Below, piece by piece: positions 25,574-34,370 of a stretch of 64,000 nucleotides of DNA. Below the pieces are notes generated by a model. It saw only the letters and a program-made list of their open reading frames with translations. It did no database searches and was not told the origin of the DNA. Both the position numbers and the translations under genes were made by a program. The stretch is from Thiosulfatihalobacter marinus (lineage in GTDB: Bacteria > Pseudomonadota > Alphaproteobacteria > Rhodobacterales > Rhodobacteraceae): positions 1 to 64,000 of the forward strand of contig NZ_JAECRZ010000005.1 in the NCBI RefSeq assembly GCF_016019955.1, written 5' to 3'. Within the stretch, counting starts at the first letter, position 1. Every line of letters starts with the position of its first letter.

Positions 25574-26782
25574 TCAAGGGCGGACCGAATTCAGAAGCGA
25601 GACGAATTCATCGTTTGTAAGGATGTCGCGTTTCTGAATGCCAAAGGCCTTGACCTTGTCCAAAAGCTCGGCGCTTTGTGCGTCGTTCAGTGCGGGCAGA
25701 CCCAGTTCTTCGACCTTGTAGGTGATCGACGCCTTGCCGCTTTTCTTGCCCAGTACAACCTCGCCGGTGCGCCCGGTCAGGGCGGGGTGGGTACCGAACA
25801 TCACCATCGGATCGTGCATCACGTATTGGATGCCGATACCGGATTCGCGGATGAAATTGCCATGGCCCAGCACCGGCTTGTTGCGGGCGATCGGGATATT
25901 GGACAACTCTGAAATCAGGGCTCCCAGTTCGGGCAGTTTGTCGAGCTTGTAATGCGTGTCGTACCCGTAAAGCAGGTGCAGCCCCAGCATCAGTTCTTCG
26001 AGTGCCGCGTTGCCCGTGCGCTCTCCCAATCCATTGGCGCAGCTGTGAACCACCTCGGCGCCGGCGGCCACGGCAGCGAGCTCAGTGGCAACGCCCATGC
26101 CGAAATCGTTGTGTGTGTGGATTTCGATCGGCAGGCCGGTCATGCCCTTGACCCAACCCACCATGTATTTGATCGCTTCCGGCGTGGCACAGCCCATCGT
26201 GTCGACGATCCCAATCGAATCCGGCGGGCTTTCGTTCATAATGCCCTTGCACAGGTTTTCCAGATCGTCGCGCCGCGCCCGTGTCGTGTCATAAGGGAAA
26301 AACACGGCATACAGGCCCTGTTCGCGCGCATAGTTGATCACGTCGCGGCTTTTCTTGAACACATCCTCCCAGGTCCAGCCAAACTGGGTCACAAGCTTCG
26401 GGTAGCCGATGGGCACCTCGATGATCACACCGTCCGCCCCGCATTCGAGCGCCATGTCGATGTCCTGTTTCATCGCCCGTGCAAAGGTGAATATCTTGGA
26501 TTTCAGCCCGAGGGCGGAGATTTCCTTGATGGCTTGCGCGTCCTGTGGCGATACGGCGGGCATACCTGCCTCGATCCGGTCGACGCCCACCTCATCCATC
26601 TTCGTGGCGATACGGACCTTGTCATCGATGGAAAAAACCACGCCCGGTGTCTGCTCGCCGTCGCGCAGGGTGGCGTCATGGATTTGAACTTGTGGCGGGA
26701 GAAGCAAAGACTCGCGGACTTCGGGCTGGAAATTATAGGGGCTGACCCACCATTTCCCCTCCTCGTAATGGTTTTCACGCAT
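25574..26782 (-). CDS. DRE-TIM metallolyase, homocitrate/isopropylmalate synthase-like
   Basis: A 402-residue TIM-barrel enzyme. The family head is HDATLRDGEQTPGVVFS with the metal Asp, and the metal His pair is in IEIHTHNDFGMG; a later GKKSGKASI matches the synthase C-terminal part. The length equals NifV-type homocitrate synthases, and it lacks the long regulatory domain of leucine-pathway LeuA. It would condense acetyl-CoA (or another acyl-CoA) with a 2-oxo acid. It stands alone, with an ATCGAT-type site 71 bases upstream, so it belongs to the catabolic island rather than to leucine synthesis. Confidence 0.85.
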   Translation of the reverse strand: MRENHYEEGKWWVSPYNFQPEVRESLLLPPQVQIHDATLRDGEQTPGVVFSIDDKVRIATKMDEVGVDRIEAGMPAVSPQDAQAIKEISALGLKSKIFTFARAMKQDIDMALECGADGVIIEVPIGYPKLVTQFGWTWEDVFKKSRDVINYAREQGLYAVFFPYDTTRARRDDLENLCKGIMNESPPDSIGIVDTMGCATPEAIKYMVGWVKGMTGLPIEIHTHNDFGMGVATELAAVAAGAEVVHSCANGLGERTGNAALEELMLGLHLLYGYDTHYKLDKLPELGALISELSNIPIARNKPVLGHGNFIRESGIGIQYVMHDPMVMFGTHPALTGRTGEVVLGKKSGKASITYKVEELGLPALNDAQSAELLDKVKAFGIQKRDILTNDEFVSLLNSVRP

Positions 26783-26852
26783 GGGTTTTCCTTCGATTGG
26801 TTGCGATCCTAGCTGCTGAAGATTTATCGCACATTCATACCGCTCGCAAGAA

Positions 26853-26866
26853 AAAACGATATTTTA
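26853..26866. promoter_or_regulatory. ATCGAT-type site before the DRE-TIM gene
   Basis: On the minus strand the site reads TAAAATATCGTTTT, one base from the island consensus, about 71 bases upstream of the start at 26782. It lies in the 362-base divergent gap (26783-27144) that also holds the GntR-gene site. Nothing else in the gap looks functional. Confidence 0.55.
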
Positions 26867-27094
26867 GCCTTGTGAGGACGTTTCTAGTATTTTCGCCGCT
26901 TCCACTGGATTCCGGGCGGGATTCACGGGCGATGCGCCAACGGGGTTGGCGACAAAAACACGTGCCCGAATAGGAGGGATGACCAGGCAGGTCGTAAGAA
27001 ATCAAGAGGATTAAAGACGTTAGCCGGCCTGCCCAGAGCCTGTGGCTGGGGTGAGTGGCCCGCGAGCCATGGGCCAATACCAAAAACAAGCGGG

Positions 27095-27108
27095 AAATAT
27101 CGATATAA
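27095..27108. promoter_or_regulatory. ATCGAT-core site before the island GntR gene
   Basis: AAATATCGATATAA, 37 bases upstream of the GntR start. Its position suggests autoregulation by the encoded regulator. Confidence 0.6.
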
Positions 27109-27144
27109 ATTGAACTGTCGTTTATTTTTTGCTTTAGTCACTTC

Positions 27145-27807
27145 ATGAATATTTCCATAGACGCATCGCAAGCAAACCAATCGTCCACCCAGCGCACCTA
27201 TCTGACGCTGCGCAATGAGATCATCACCGGACGCCTGGCGCCGGGTGAGCGTCTGAAAGTGGAAACGCTCAAGGAAAACTATGGCACTGGGGCCTCTCCT
27301 ATCCGGGAGGCGCTTAGCTTGCTGACTTCGGATCAGCTGGTCGAGCGTCTGGATCAGCGCGGTTTTCGTGTTGCCGATACCAGCCGACAGCAGTTCCAGG
27401 AAATTCTGAACCTGCGCTGCACCCTGGAAGACATGGCGCTGCGCCAGAGCATCGACAAAGGCGGACAGCAATGGGAAGAGCAACTGGTGCTGGTCCATCA
27501 CTACATGGGGCGCACCGATCGGGCCGATCTGGAGCTGTTCGAGGAGCGCCACAAAAGTTTCCATATGGCACTGCTTTCGGCCTGCGACTCTCCGATTCTG
27601 ATGAGATTCTGCGGGCAGCTTTACGATCTGAACGTGCGTTACAGATTTCTTGCCGGGCGATCCAAGACCTATAGCCGCCGAAATGTCGAGGACGAACATC
27701 AGGCAATTCTTGACGCGGCCGTGAGCCGGGACATCGAGCAGGCTTCGGCGCTTCTGATGGATCACTACCGAAGCACGGGCGCCTTTCTGGCTGACCTGAT
27801 CGATTAG
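27145..27807 (+). CDS. GntR family (FCD) regulator of the catabolic island
   Basis: A 220-residue regulator: winged helix at residues 17-80 (TYLTLRNEIITGRLAPGERL, then GASPIREALSLL) and an FCD domain (LRCTLEDMALRQSI, RHKSFHMALLSAC). FCD domains usually bind carboxylates with a metal. It is the only intact regulator in 21-40 kb, and the same ATCGAT-core motif stands before it and every other transcription unit of the island, so it is the best candidate for the common regulator. It is followed after five bases by the GST gene. Confidence 0.88.
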   Translation: MNISIDASQANQSSTQRTYLTLRNEIITGRLAPGERLKVETLKENYGTGASPIREALSLLTSDQLVERLDQRGFRVADTSRQQFQEILNLRCTLEDMALRQSIDKGGQQWEEQLVLVHHYMGRTDRADLELFEERHKSFHMALLSACDSPILMRFCGQLYDLNVRYRFLAGRSKTYSRRNVEDEHQAILDAAVSRDIEQASALLMDHYRSTGAFLADLID

Positions 27808-27812
27808 GTCCG

Positions 27813-28649
27813 GTGGAGCCGAGCGCGCATAAATCTGGCGCCGAGCTGCACCTTTACCATGGGGCGACGAGCGTCTGCTCTGCCAAAGTACGTCTTGGCC
27901 TGGCGGAACTGGGCCTTGGGTGGACCGGCCAGATACTTGACCTGGGCGCGGGTGAACAGAATGCGCAATGGTATGTCAGGTTGAATCCGAAGGGTGTTGT
28001 GCCGACATTGCTGGATGGCGATCTGGTGGTTGCCGACTCCAGTGTCATCCTTGAACATCTTGCAGAAAAGCTGCCCGATTCGACGTTCGTGCCCAAGGAT
28101 ACGGGCTTGCGTGTCAGGTCCAGAATGTGGCTTGCCGATTGTATCGACATCCACGCCGCGATCAATACGTTGACCTATTCGACCGCAAAGCGCCGGCAGA
28201 TACTGGCGAGCAAGTCTCCCGAAGAAATCGAAGCGGCCCTGGCGGGGATGACCCATCCGGCCAACGCGGCAAAGCGGCGGGACATTCTGGCCAATGGAAT
28301 GGAGTCCGTGCATGTCATGGCGGCGTTCTTTGCGCTTAGGCTGATGTTTGATCGAATGCAGGCGGATTTGGAAACATCGCGGTGGCTGGCGGGAGACAGT
28401 TTCAGTATCGCGGATGCCGCGATTGTCGCCTACGTGGATCGGCTGGATCGTCTTGGGCTGGGCGGATTGTGGAACGGGCGTACGCCAAAGGTTGGCGACT
28501 GGTTGGACGCCGCGCGGGCCCGCAAGAGCTATGGCGCGGCGATTGAAGCCTTTGCCGGTCCTTGCGAGGCCGACCGCGAAAAGAGCCTTCGGGATGACAA
28601 CTGGGCGATGGTTTCCCAAAAGTGGACTGCCTATCTGGGAGGGGCCTAG
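27813..28649 (+). CDS. glutathione S-transferase family protein
   Basis: A 278-residue cytosolic GST. The thioredoxin-like N-terminal domain has GATSVCSAKVRLGLAELG, NPKGVVPTLLDGD (cis-Pro) and ADSSVILEHLAEKL (glutathione Ser). The helical C-terminal domain contains RWLAGDSFSIADAAIVAYVD. In catabolic loci GSTs may be maleylpyruvate-type isomerases or ether-cleaving enzymes; neither can be chosen here. A GTG start lies five bases after the GntR stop, so the genes are co-transcribed. Confidence 0.82.
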   Translation: MEPSAHKSGAELHLYHGATSVCSAKVRLGLAELGLGWTGQILDLGAGEQNAQWYVRLNPKGVVPTLLDGDLVVADSSVILEHLAEKLPDSTFVPKDTGLRVRSRMWLADCIDIHAAINTLTYSTAKRRQILASKSPEEIEAALAGMTHPANAAKRRDILANGMESVHVMAAFFALRLMFDRMQADLETSRWLAGDSFSIADAAIVAYVDRLDRLGLGGLWNGRTPKVGDWLDAARARKSYGAAIEAFAGPCEADREKSLRDDNWAMVSQKWTAYLGGA

Positions 28650-28762
28650 ATCGGGCAGGCTGATCTTGTTCACCGCTTCGCACCCACCGCGTGGGCAACC
28701 CGGAGGCGTTGCAAAAGTGCCAACACGGGCGAAAATCCGCAACCTAACGGTGATGAAGGCAG

Positions 28763-28776
28763 TTTTATCGATTTTA
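28763..28776. promoter_or_regulatory. ATCGAT-core site before the second cupin gene
   Basis: TTTTATCGATTTTA, 40 bases before the ATG at 28816, in an AT-rich stretch of the 166-base gap after the GST gene. Confidence 0.6.
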
Positions 28777-28815
28777 TAATGTACTGAGAGATTAAATGGA
28801 TTTTATGGAGTCGAT

Positions 28816-29457
28816 ATGTCCAGCATCATGATGTCCGTCAGTTCAGGCCGAGCCCTGCCCAATGAAACGCGCGCATGCACAGCCCTGTTCAGCGCCTATT
28901 GGCTTTCGCGGGGAAGTGCGGAAACGCAGGGTTCACGGATAGGTCGCGGTGAAGGCGCCTTGCTGAAACAGGGCGAGGCAATCGCCTTTCGGGGGCAGAC
29001 CGAATGCGACTGGGTCCGGTTTGATCTGAGTATTGCGACAGCGCCAGAAGACGCGATCCTTGCCGCGCCCATATCCTTGCCGACCCAACCCACTGACGCG
29101 GCCTGTCTGTTGCGCCTGGATCAGGTTACTTTTCCGCCGGGCGGGATTGCCTGGCGCCATGTTCACCCGGGGGATGGCATCCGTTTTCTGATCCGTGGCG
29201 GGCTGCGTATCATTGGCGATACCCACCAGGAGACGGCGGGACCTGGCCATGCCTGGTTCGAACACGCCAATTCGCCGGTTCGGGCGGAAGCGGATCAACA
29301 GGCCGCAACAACCAGTTTCGTGCGCTTCATGGTGTTGCCGTCTGCGTTTGTCGGCAAGCCAACCATTCAGATACTGGACAAGCATGAGGCGGAACAACCG
29401 CGCGTGCAGGTCACGCAGCGCCATGTCGACAAGCTGGCTTATGTGGTGCCCGGATAA
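28816..29457 (+). CDS. cupin-like protein
   Basis: A 213-residue protein with a cupin barrel in its C-terminal half (FPPGGIAWRHVHPGDGIRFL, then AGPGHAWFEHANSPVRAEA), carrying His and Glu positions suited to metal binding. The N-terminal half is less conserved but has a second weak barrel-like stretch (EGALLKQGEAIAFRG), so this may be a bicupin. It is monocistronic, with an ATCGAT-core site upstream, and overlaps the 3' end of the convergent HbpS-like gene by 19 bases. The reaction is unknown. Confidence 0.7.
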   Translation: MSSIMMSVSSGRALPNETRACTALFSAYWLSRGSAETQGSRIGRGEGALLKQGEAIAFRGQTECDWVRFDLSIATAPEDAILAAPISLPTQPTDAACLLRLDQVTFPPGGIAWRHVHPGDGIRFLIRGGLRIIGDTHQETAGPGHAWFEHANSPVRAEADQQAATTSFVRFMVLPSAFVGKPTIQILDKHEAEQPRVQVTQRHVDKLAYVVPG

Positions 29458-29936
29458 GTGTCCGACAGGGACGAGTCGCGCCATCCCTGGGCAGGGGTGT
29501 CGGGCTCTGAAAACAGACCGACATGCTGAATGGCCTGAATGGCGCAATACTCGTCCTTGTCCGATGTGTCGCCGCTGATCCCGACGGCACCGATTGTAAC
29601 GGCGGCCTTGTCGCGCACCAGAACGCCACCGGGTACTGGGATCAACCGTCCGTCGGAAGCAGTGGCCAGCGAGGCCTGAAAGGTGGGTCGATTGGCCAGC
29701 CGGTCCCGGATCAGGCGGCTGGAAATCCCCATGCCCAAGGCGCCCCACGCTTTGCCGAAGGCCACATCGAACCGCATGAGCCCGGAGCCGTCCTCGCTTT
29801 TGACCACGATTGGTTTGCCGCCAACGTCCAGAACTACGACCGTCAGGGGCAAGAGCTTCTCAACCCGGCCCAGCCGGAGGGCCTCGTCCGCGATGGCGGC
29901 GCCATGTGCAAGGGAAAGGCTGGTTTGCAAACGCAT
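29439..29936 (-). CDS. GlcG/HbpS family (DUF336) protein
   Basis: A 165-residue heme-binding-protein-like domain. Family segments are VVVLDVGGKPIVVKSEDGSG, AFGKAWGALGMG, PVPGGVLVRD and IGAVGISGDTSDKDEYCA. Relatives are encoded beside glycolate, dicarboxylate and aromatic catabolic genes; few have a proven role. The start at 29936 gives the usual short N-terminus. It is the last gene of the DctPQM operon, 14 bases after dctM. Confidence 0.85.
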   Translation of the reverse strand: MRLQTSLSLAHGAAIADEALRLGRVEKLLPLTVVVLDVGGKPIVVKSEDGSGLMRFDVAFGKAWGALGMGISSRLIRDRLANRPTFQASLATASDGRLIPVPGGVLVRDKAAVTIGAVGISGDTSDKDEYCAIQAIQHVGLFSEPDTPAQGWRDSSLSDTYPGTT

Positions 29937-29950
29937 TCGCGCGCTCCTTG

Positions 29951-31270
29951 TCAGGACATCAGATCGGGCAACCATGTTACCACTTGGGGGAAAGCCAGCA
30001 AGACGCCGATGGTAATGACATCCGCTACGAAGAACAGGGTTATGCCGCGGAACACCTGCCCCAGCGAGATGTCGGGGCGCACCCCATTCACGACAAAACA
30101 GTTCAGCCCGATCGGTGGCGTGATCAAGCAGACTTCGGCCATTTTCACCACGATGATGCCGAACCAGATCGAATCAAACCCAAGAGCGATGACGGCCGGG
30201 TAGACCACGGGGAGGGTAAGCAGCAGCATTCCGATGGCGTCCATGAACATGCCCAGAACAGCATAGGCCAGGAGAATGAAGATCATGATGACCATTGGCG
30301 GCATGTCCAATTGTATGATCCAGGCCGTAAATGCCTCGGGCAGGCCAGAAAACCCGAGAAACCGGACAAAGATCAGCACGCCCCAGATCAGCGAGAAAAT
30401 CATGACGGTCAGGCGGGCGGACTCCATCAATGATCCCCGGATGTCCTTGAAGGACGTGCCGCGCAGCAATGCCACGACAAACACAACCGCCGCGCCAAGC
30501 GCACCTGCCTCTGTCGGGGTTGCCCAGCCGCCATAAATGGCCGAGATGATAATGAGCACGACGACGAAGATGGGCGACACGCCAGGCAGGGACTGTACCC
30601 TTTCTTTCCATGTGTGGCCGGACACCGAGGGTGCCTCGTGCGGCCGGATCAATGCCCAGACGATAATGATGCCCGCATAGATCAAGGCCGACACCGCTCC
30701 GGGCAGAAAGCCGGCCAGGAGCAGCTTGCCGACGGACTCTTCGACAATGATGGCATAGATCACAATAATCGCCGATGGAGGGATCAACGTTGCCAGTGTA
30801 CCGCCGGCGGCAACCACGCCAGCGGCGAGTTTCTTGTCATAGCCGTATTTGAGCATCTCCGGGATTGCGACCCGGGAAAACACAGCGGCGGTTGCCGTGG
30901 ATGCACCGGACACAGCGGCAAACCCCGCCGTTGCAAACACGGTTGCAACCGCCAGACCGCCGGGCACCCAGCCGAACCATTTGCGTGCGGCGTCGAACAA
31001 TTGTTGAGTCATCCCCGCGTGAAACGCCAAGAAGCCTATGAAGATAAACATGGGCAGGACGCTCAGGGCGTAGGTTGAGGACTTGGCGTGGGGAATCGTG
31101 CCGACAATCCCGGCAGCCGGTCCCCAGCCCAACAATTCGACCAGGCCCAATAGCCCCACAACCGAGGCGGCGAACACCACCCGCACACCCGAAAACGTGA
31201 GCACGAGAAGCAAACCCAGGGCCAGAAGGCCGACCAGAAACGGATCAGAAAAACCAATACCCAGGATCAT
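29951..31270 (-). CDS. TRAP transporter large permease DctM (system 1)
   Basis: A 439-residue inner-membrane subunit with about 12 hydrophobic segments. Typical DctM stretches are LPMFIFIGFLAFHAGMTQ, SGASTATAAVFSRVAIPEM, TLATLIPPSAIIVIYAI and MFMDAIGMLLLTLPVVYP. It moves substrate with Na+ or H+ after delivery by DctP. The start overlaps the dctQ stop by four bases (ATGA), so the pair is translationally coupled. Confidence 0.94.
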   Translation of the reverse strand: MILGIGFSDPFLVGLLALGLLLVLTFSGVRVVFAASVVGLLGLVELLGWGPAAGIVGTIPHAKSSTYALSVLPMFIFIGFLAFHAGMTQQLFDAARKWFGWVPGGLAVATVFATAGFAAVSGASTATAAVFSRVAIPEMLKYGYDKKLAAGVVAAGGTLATLIPPSAIIVIYAIIVEESVGKLLLAGFLPGAVSALIYAGIIIVWALIRPHEAPSVSGHTWKERVQSLPGVSPIFVVVLIIISAIYGGWATPTEAGALGAAVVFVVALLRGTSFKDIRGSLMESARLTVMIFSLIWGVLIFVRFLGFSGLPEAFTAWIIQLDMPPMVIMIFILLAYAVLGMFMDAIGMLLLTLPVVYPAVIALGFDSIWFGIIVVKMAEVCLITPPIGLNCFVVNGVRPDISLGQVFRGITLFFVADVITIGVLLAFPQVVTWLPDLMS

Positions 31271-31893
31271 GCCGCATCCTCCGGCTTTTCGGCGTCTTCG
31301 CCCATGATTTCGTGGATTTCGTCTTGGGCCTGCTCGGCAACGTCCTTGGCAATGACAACCGAGATCGGGGTGCGATCGGGGTTTAGGAACAATCGGACCG
31401 ATCCCCAGAGCTGCGTCAGAAGCCGCAGGAACCAGAGTGAAAAAGCAACCGGAACCAGGAGCTTTGACGGCCAGACCGGGAATTCGGCATCGATGGTTGT
31501 GTCCCCCAACGTGTAAGACCGCAGGAAATGGCCCGCGCTGAACCAGATCAGCACAGCAACGATGAAAAGCGCGACAAGCGTGCCAAAGATCTCGGCAGCC
31601 CAGAGCGCCCGACCGTGCAGGCGCCCGACAAGCAATTCCATGCGGATATGTGCGCCCATCCTCTGGCAATAGGCTGCACCGAGAAAGGCCATGCTGGCCA
31701 TGGAAAGCTCGACAAGATCGATATACCCGGTGATTGGCGTGTTGAACAAAGAGCGCAGAACGATCTGGAACACACCCAGTACCATCAGCAGGAAAATCGC
31801 CAGGGCCGCGAACATGTTCGCGGCGTTTTCAAAGGGCATGAGAAACCTGTCAACGCGCTGCAACAGCGGTTTGCGGAACGTGGTATCTGTCAC
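31267..31893 (-). CDS. TRAP transporter small permease DctQ (system 1)
   Basis: A 208-residue four-helix membrane subunit. Hydrophobic segments begin at about residues 25, 60, 100 and 145, with the conserved AAYCQRMGAHIRMELLVGRL between helices 2 and 3. The C-terminus is acidic. It pairs with the DctM whose gene overlaps its end. A 65-base hairpin-bearing gap separates it from dctP. Confidence 0.92.
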   Translation of the reverse strand: MTDTTFRKPLLQRVDRFLMPFENAANMFAALAIFLLMVLGVFQIVLRSLFNTPITGYIDLVELSMASMAFLGAAYCQRMGAHIRMELLVGRLHGRALWAAEIFGTLVALFIVAVLIWFSAGHFLRSYTLGDTTIDAEFPVWPSKLLVPVAFSLWFLRLLTQLWGSVRLFLNPDRTPISVVIAKDVAEQAQDEIHEIMGEDAEKPEDAA

Positions 31894-31918
31894 GGGATAA
31901 TCCAGTCAGTCATTTGTG

Positions 31919-31940
31919 GCTGGCCCGGAAAAGGGCCAGC
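31919..31940 (-). promoter_or_regulatory. hairpin between dctP and dctQ (system 1)
   Basis: GCTGGCCC (31919-31926) and GGGCCAGC (31933-31940) form a perfect 8-base stem with a 6-base loop, starting 18 bases after the dctP stop. It probably raises DctP level relative to the membrane subunits. Confidence 0.55.
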
Positions 31941-31958
31941 GCGTTGCTTTGTACCGGC

Positions 31959-32999
31959 CTATTTGGCGGCTTCGGCCTCTTGTGCATATTGCCAGACCGC
32001 GTCAAACAGCCCTTGGGCGTCGAATTTGTCCTGGTTGTCGGCGATCCAGGCATCCCAGACGGGTTTGCCGGCGACTTCCCTGAAGGCTTTGAGTTGTTCA
32101 TCGGAATAGGTGATCTTGGTCAATGTTTCTTCGAACATCGGCAGGTTCTTCTTGTCCTGCTCGGCATAGGCCGCCTGTTCGACTTCCATGATCAACTCGC
32201 GCTGGCTCATCAGGAAATCCTGATATTGCGGCGGCAGGGCCTCGTAGGCGGTCTTGTTGAACACCCAGCCGCATTCGGACGTGCCGGGCGCCAGGTTGGA
32301 GGTGAACCAATCGGCCTCTTCATTGATCTTGAACGACACATGCGCATAGGTGTACGGGAATGCTGCGGCATCAAGTGCGCCGCGCTGGAAGGCGGTAGAG
32401 GTTTCGCCGGCAGGCAGGGTTTGCTTGACCGCACCAAGTTTCTCCATCGCCGTACCAAGGCCGCCTCCGGCCCTTACCCGCAGGCCAGACCAGTCAGACA
32501 GATCCTGTGGGGGGGTGCCCTTGCCCAGAATCTCGTACTGCGGCAGCAGGCCGGAAACATAGGGAATGGCATTCCAGCGTTCCATGTCGGCGACGATTGC
32601 AGGATGCTCGAACAGCTTGGAGCGCACGTATCGATCCACATCCGGATCGCCCAGCGGCAGGAATGGTAGCGAGAATACCATCCATGCCGGGTTTTTGCCC
32701 GGATGGTAGAAATTGCAGATCGCCGCGCCTTCGAAGGCGTTCAATTTCAGCCCGTCCAGGTTTTCGCGCGCGCCGGACAGCTGGCCGCCATAGAAAATCT
32801 TGATCTGGAAGTTGCCATCGGTGGCTTCCGAGGCGCGTTTGGCCATCTCTTCCATACCGGCCGAAAGGGCCCGAGGGTTGCCCCACATCGAAATCTTCCA
32901 AAAGACTTTGGGCCCCTCGATTTCCGCAGCGCCAACACCGCCTGCCGCCAATGTCGAGGCGAGAAGCAGCGATTTCATCAGAGAATGTCGTAGTTTCAT
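31959..32999 (-). CDS. TRAP solute-binding protein DctP (system 1)
   Basis: A 346-residue periplasmic protein with a signal peptide (cleavage after about residue 24, LAAGGVGAAE). DctP-type segments include GAAICNFYHPGKNPAWMVFS, SGLRVRAGGGLGTAMEKLGA and the C-terminal WDAWIADNQDKFDAQ. The arginine that usually grips a carboxylate falls in the LRVRAGGG segment. It is the first gene of dctPQM-hbpS, with an ATCGAT-core site 55 bases upstream. The substrate is unknown, but an organic acid is likely. Confidence 0.92.
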   Translation of the reverse strand: MKLRHSLMKSLLLASTLAAGGVGAAEIEGPKVFWKISMWGNPRALSAGMEEMAKRASEATDGNFQIKIFYGGQLSGARENLDGLKLNAFEGAAICNFYHPGKNPAWMVFSLPFLPLGDPDVDRYVRSKLFEHPAIVADMERWNAIPYVSGLLPQYEILGKGTPPQDLSDWSGLRVRAGGGLGTAMEKLGAVKQTLPAGETSTAFQRGALDAAAFPYTYAHVSFKINEEADWFTSNLAPGTSECGWVFNKTAYEALPPQYQDFLMSQRELIMEVEQAAYAEQDKKNLPMFEETLTKITYSDEQLKAFREVAGKPVWDAWIADNQDKFDAQGLFDAVWQYAQEAEAAK

Positions 33000-33053
33000 G
33001 GTGTCCTCCCGTGGTCGCCGCAGTCAGTGGGGATATTTTCCACTGTGCGGCAT

Positions 33054-33067
33054 TAAAATCGATATTA
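33054..33067. promoter_or_regulatory. ATCGAT-core site before dctP (system 1)
   Basis: TAAAATCGATATTA, an almost perfect palindrome 55 bases before the dctP start, between dctP and the end of the malonyl-CoA decarboxylase gene. Confidence 0.6.
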
Positions 33068-33086
33068 TTGGAAAAATTTCACAAGT

Positions 33087-34358
33087 CTACTTATTTATCT
33101 CCTGAGCGGATCGCTGGAGCCGCGCCGCTTGTTTTGCGAGGTTGCGCACCGGCCCGGATGCGGCCACGCCGTGGTTGTCCGCGAAATTCTCAATGTTCTG
33201 TGTGATTTTGGCCTGGTCGTACAGATAGTTCACCATGGCTCCGCCCGATTGGGCGAGGCCCTTCTCGGAAATGTCGGCCTCAGCGTGAATTGCGTGAACC
33301 AACGCTCCGTTGGCCAGGTGAAAGCGTGCGACCGGATCGAGCGGCTTGCCATCCGGCTTCTTGATGTCCAGCAAGTAGTGCGCCGCCAATTTTTTCAGCC
33401 GCGCCGAATCGTCGGCAAGGTCCACGATGCCCTGGCTGTTGGCCCAGCGGGCCAATCCGGGGATGGGCGAAAGCGTCACGAACCGCTTCAGATTGGGCAC
33501 CTCAAGCGACAGATCGCGCACCACCTGCTTGATCAGCGAGTTGCCAAAGGAGATGCCTGACAATCCGTCCTGGCAGTTTGATATCGAATAGAAAACGGCG
33601 GTATCGGCGTCCTCGGCCCGTTGCTCCTTGCGTTCTACGGACAGCAAATCCTGGATCGATCCGGGAACCCCCTTGGTAAGCGCGACCTCAACGAAGATCA
33701 GCGGGTCATCGGGCATCGCGGGATGAAAGAACGCGAAACATCGCCTGTCTGCGGGTTGCAGGCGCCGCCTCAGATCATTCCAGTTGCGGATTTCATGCAC
33801 CGCTTCATAGGCAATGATCCGCTCGAGAATCGATGCGGGCGTGTCCCATGTGATCTGACGCAGGACCAGAAATCCGCGATTGAACCAGCTTTTGAACAGG
33901 TGAATCAAATCGTGATCCGTGCGGCCGAGCGTCTGTTCCTCGCCAATCCGCTTCAGCAAATCCGCGCGCATGTTCACCAGGTCCGCCGTTGCGCCGGGCG
34001 CCCTGTTCAGACGGCGGAACAAATCCTGGCGCCGGGCTTCGCTGGCCTGTGCCAGAGCCTGGAAAGTCTGGGTTGATGCGTTCTCCCGATAGGCCTGCGC
34101 AAGGGTTATGATTTGGTCCGGGTCGATATCCAGCTGTGTGTTCAAGAACCGATAGAATTCCAGTCGTGCGTCCTTTGGGTGTTGTTTGATCGCCTCAAGA
34201 ATATCCGCTGCAAGCTGAAGCCCGGAGGCCTCTGACTGTTCTTCCAGCAACGCGATGCACATCTGCGAAAGCGTGCCCGGCGCCCCGGCCTTGCGCTGGA
34301 ACGGTTGTCGTTCGAGGAGGGTGGTCAGGATGTCGCCAAGGGGGCCAGTCGTTGCCAT
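33087..34358 (-). CDS. malonyl-CoA decarboxylase
   Basis: A 423-residue enzyme converting malonyl-CoA to acetyl-CoA and CO2. The catalytic C-terminal domain shows the Ser region FYSISNCQDGLSGISFG (256-272) and the His motif in FHLANGALVHAIHAEAD (His347), both as in the mammalian and rhizobial enzymes; the N-terminal half is the helical oligomerisation domain. Neither a malonyl-CoA synthetase nor the MdcA-type decarboxylase is nearby, so malonyl-CoA must come from another reaction of the island or from metabolism at large. It follows the YciI gene by 12 bases in a two-gene operon. Confidence 0.93.
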   Translation of the reverse strand: MATTGPLGDILTTLLERQPFQRKAGAPGTLSQMCIALLEEQSEASGLQLAADILEAIKQHPKDARLEFYRFLNTQLDIDPDQIITLAQAYRENASTQTFQALAQASEARRQDLFRRLNRAPGATADLVNMRADLLKRIGEEQTLGRTDHDLIHLFKSWFNRGFLVLRQITWDTPASILERIIAYEAVHEIRNWNDLRRRLQPADRRCFAFFHPAMPDDPLIFVEVALTKGVPGSIQDLLSVERKEQRAEDADTAVFYSISNCQDGLSGISFGNSLIKQVVRDLSLEVPNLKRFVTLSPIPGLARWANSQGIVDLADDSARLKKLAAHYLLDIKKPDGKPLDPVARFHLANGALVHAIHAEADISEKGLAQSGGAMVNYLYDQAKITQNIENFADNHGVAASGPVRNLAKQAARLQRSAQEINK

Positions 34359-34370
34359 TTCGGGTTCCGT

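Noticed and set aside
26979-27014. Eleven-residue ORF (MTRQVVRNQED) right behind AGGAGGG in the GntR divergent gap
   Set aside because: The Shine-Dalgarno is only about one base from the ATG, too close for efficient initiation, and nothing else supports a leader peptide.
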